Shown here: piece by piece, positions 6,736-8,148 of the stretch | Layout of the letters: each line of letters begins with the position of its first letter | How positions within the stretch are numbered: the stretch's first letter is position 1 | Made by a program: the position numbers and the translations under genes | The notes under the pieces: model-generated | The model's database searches: none | What the model was told of the DNA's origin: nothing | The model's input: only the letters and a program-made list of their open reading frames with translations | NCBI GenBank assembly: GCA_005773695.1 | Contig: SXHM01000297.1 | Coordinates: 1-8,148, forward strand | Source of the DNA: Bacteroidota bacterium | Lineage (GTDB): Bacteria > Bacteroidota > Bacteroidia > SXHM01 | Reading direction: 5' to 3' | Length of the DNA stretch: 8,148 nt

Positions 6736-6760
6736 ATTTACCGAGTAAAAAACAATATAT

Positions 6761-7795
6761 ATGGAGCAAAAAATACAACAACAGGAAAAAGTAAATATCT
6801 CGGAAGTTTTACCTGCAAACACATCACTTCCGTTAGAACCAATTCTGGTTGAAAACACTGACCGTTTTGTGTTGTTCCCCATCAAGCATAATGATATCTG
6901 GAGTTTTTATAAAAAAGCCGAAGCCAGTTTCTGGACAGCAGAAGAAATTGATCTTTCGCAAGACACAGTTGATTGGGAAAACAAATTGAATGATGACGAA
7001 CGCCATTTCATTAAACACGTGCTTGCATTTTTCGCAGCAAGCGATGGAATTGTAAATGAAAACCTTGCAATCAATTTTTTAAATGAAGTGCAATATCCTG
7101 AAGCCCGCTGTTTCTATGGCTTTCAGGTAATGATGGAAAATATCCACTCCGAAACCTATTCGTTACTGATTGACACCTATATCAAAGACACCACAGAAAA
7201 AAATCATCTTTTCAAAGCAATTGATACATTACCCTGCGTAAAGAAAAAAGCAGAGTGGGCAGTGCGTTGGATTAACAAAGGTTCTTTTGCAGAAAGATTA
7301 GTTGCTTTTGCGGCAGTGGAAGGCATTTTCTTCTCTGGAAGTTTTTGCTCAATCTTTTGGTTAAAAAAACGAGGCTTGATGCCCGGTCTAAGTTTTTCAA
7401 ACGAATTGATTTCGCGTGACGAAGGTTTGCACTGCGACTTTGCTTGCATGCTCTACAGCCAGTTGGTAAATAAACTTCCTGAAGAAAGCGTAAAAGAAAT
7501 TATTGCCAATTCAGTGGAGTACGAAAAAGAATTTGTAAGCGATGCGCTTCCGGTAAAATTAATTGGCATGAACGCAGAATTGATGTGCCAATACATTGAA
7601 TTTTGTGCCGACAGATTATTAATATCACTTGGCGTTGGAAAAATTTATAACGCAAAAAATCCGTTTGACTTTATGGAAATGATTTCGCTGCAAGGCAAAA
7701 CCAATTTCTTTGAAAAGCGGGTAAGTGAATACCAGAAGTCAGGCGTAATGAGCAGTTCAGCAGAACAACAATTTAGTTTAGACGAAGAATTTTAA
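6761..7795 (+). CDS. nrdB: Class Ia ribonucleoside-diphosphate reductase, small (R2) subunit
   Basis: R2 carries the diiron centre and tyrosyl radical that start reduction of ribonucleoside diphosphates to deoxy forms in the cytoplasm. The 344-residue protein closely resembles the eukaryotic-type R2. The iron ligands are all present: D95 ([10 protein letters not shown]), E126 and H129 (MENIHSE), E187 ([10 protein letters not shown]), and E221 and H224 ([10 protein letters not shown]). The radical tyrosine is Y133 (ETYSLLID). The radical-transfer residues W58 (SFWTAEE) and Y324 (SEYQKSGV) are also kept. The C-terminal FSLDEEF matches the tail that docks onto R1. The presence of Y133 argues for a tyrosyl-radical class Ia enzyme, not an Mn/Fe class Ic one. 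ATG 6761 has no Shine-Dalgarno sequence. nrdA follows after 44 bases, so the two are very likely co-transcribed. Confidence 0.97.
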   Translation: MEQKIQQQEKVNISEVLPANTSLPLEPILVENTDRFVLFPIKHNDIWSFYKKAEASFWTAEEIDLSQDTVDWENKLNDDERHFIKHVLAFFAASDGIVNENLAINFLNEVQYPEARCFYGFQVMMENIHSETYSLLIDTYIKDTTEKNHLFKAIDTLPCVKKKAEWAVRWINKGSFAERLVAFAAVEGIFFSGSFCSIFWLKKRGLMPGLSFSNELISRDEGLHCDFACMLYSQLVNKLPEESVKEIIANSVEYEKEFVSDALPVKLIGMNAELMCQYIEFCADRLLISLGVGKIYNAKNPFDFMEMISLQGKTNFFEKRVSEYQKSGVMSSSAEQQFSLDEEF

Positions 7796-7839
7796 TTTTT
7801 ATTCTGAACAGATATAATAATACTTAATACCTTTTAACT

Positions 7840-8148
7840 ATGTACGTTATTAAACGAGATGGTAGACGCGAGTCAATCAAATTTGACAAAATCACCGCGC
7901 GCATTCAAAAACTTTGCTACGGCTTAAATCCTATTGTTGACCCGGTGCCGGTGGCCATGAAGGTTATCAAAGGAATTTATGAAGGTGTTACTACTATTGA
8001 GTTAGATAACCTTGCTGCCGAAGTGGCGGCTTCATTCACCATCAAACATCCTGATTATGCACTGTTAGCTTCGCGCATAGCTGTTAGCAATCTGCATAAA
8101 ATCACAAACAAATCGTTCTCGGGAACAATGAAAGCTTTGTATGATTAT
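7840..8148 (+). CDS. nrdA: Class Ia ribonucleoside-diphosphate reductase, large (R1) subunit, N-terminal part
   Basis: R1 contains the substrate and allosteric sites and uses the radical delivered by R2. Only the first 103 codons are inside the window; the frame is open to the right edge. The N-terminus [20 protein letters not shown] is the classic opening of an ATP-cone domain (about 1-95), which senses the ATP/dATP ratio and switches overall activity off when dATP is high. The segment after it ([19 protein letters not shown], about 78-96) is the start of the R1 helical region as in eukaryotic-like enzymes. The catalytic cysteines and loop 2 are outside the window. ATG 7840 lies 44 bases after the nrdB stop, in the gene order usual for this phylum. 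Confidence 0.95.
   Translation, partial: MYVIKRDGRRESIKFDKITARIQKLCYGLNPIVDPVPVAMKVIKGIYEGVTTIELDNLAAEVAASFTIKHPDYALLASRIAVSNLHKITNKSFSGTMKALYDY

Larger units (their letters stand above)
6347..6760. other. 414-base non-coding region between the AtpI-like gene and nrdB
   Basis: No long open frame is seen on either strand, and no tRNA-like structure or decayed atpB that I can recognise. From left to right it holds a weak hairpin with a T5 run (6372-6400), an AT-only perfect inverted repeat (6424-6444), a near-consensus -7 box (6513-6520), an 18-codon open frame (6538-6594), a GTCTG/CAGAC hairpin (6638-6654), a second near-consensus -7 box (6677-6684), a T6/A6 hairpin (6704-6720), and a CTTAG-GAAA-CTAAG hairpin (6722-6735). 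The last 240 bases are probably nrdBA leader and promoter. Confidence 0.7.

Noticed and set aside
6751..6766. NrdR-box-like sequence around the nrdB start codon
   Set aside because: The AT alternation resembles the core of an NrdR box, but the flanking C and G are one base too far apart, and no second box is found at the expected spacing.

Overview
The window comes from the chromosome of a member of the Bacteroidota. Three things point there. The promoters fit the phylum's TAnnTTTG -7 element, and start codons lack Shine-Dalgarno sequences. The gene content is typical: a DUF6089-type outer-membrane barrel, a bactofilin followed by AtpZ, and a eukaryote-like class Ia ribonucleotide reductase in the order nrdB-nrdA. 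The DNA is AT-rich. I cannot name a genus. I see no transposase, phage gene, CRISPR array, tRNA or rRNA.

Layout. Bases 1-1153 hold the C-terminal two thirds of an FAD-dependent glycerol-3-phosphate dehydrogenase (GlpD), entering from the left edge. At 1239-2525 is a PAS-coiled coil-PP2C/SpoIIE serine phosphatase on the same strand. Facing it on the minus strand (3013-2522) is a small two-helix membrane protein gene interrupted by an in-frame TAG at codon 33; its promoter and the rest of its frame look intact. Divergent from that gene is an Xaa-Pro aminopeptidase (3085-4392). Its 3' end overlaps by 21 bases a convergent gene for a DUF6089/PorG-like outer-membrane barrel (5229-4372). A divergent promoter region (about 5254-5327) separates the barrel gene from a plus-strand run of bactofilin, AtpZ and a four-helix AtpI-like membrane protein (5356-6346).

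The last two proteins are accessory factors of F1Fo-ATP synthase. No ATP synthase gene follows them. Instead there is a 414-base non-coding stretch (6347-6760) with several hairpins, two near-consensus promoters and an 18-codon open frame. After it come nrdB (6761-7795, complete) and nrdA (from 7840, running off the right edge), which together make deoxyribonucleotides.

These are mostly housekeeping genes, and I do not see a convincing undescribed system. The items most worth checking are the amber-interrupted membrane protein gene, the long leader of nrdBA with its small open frame, and the separation of atpZ/atpI-like genes from the ATP synthase operon.
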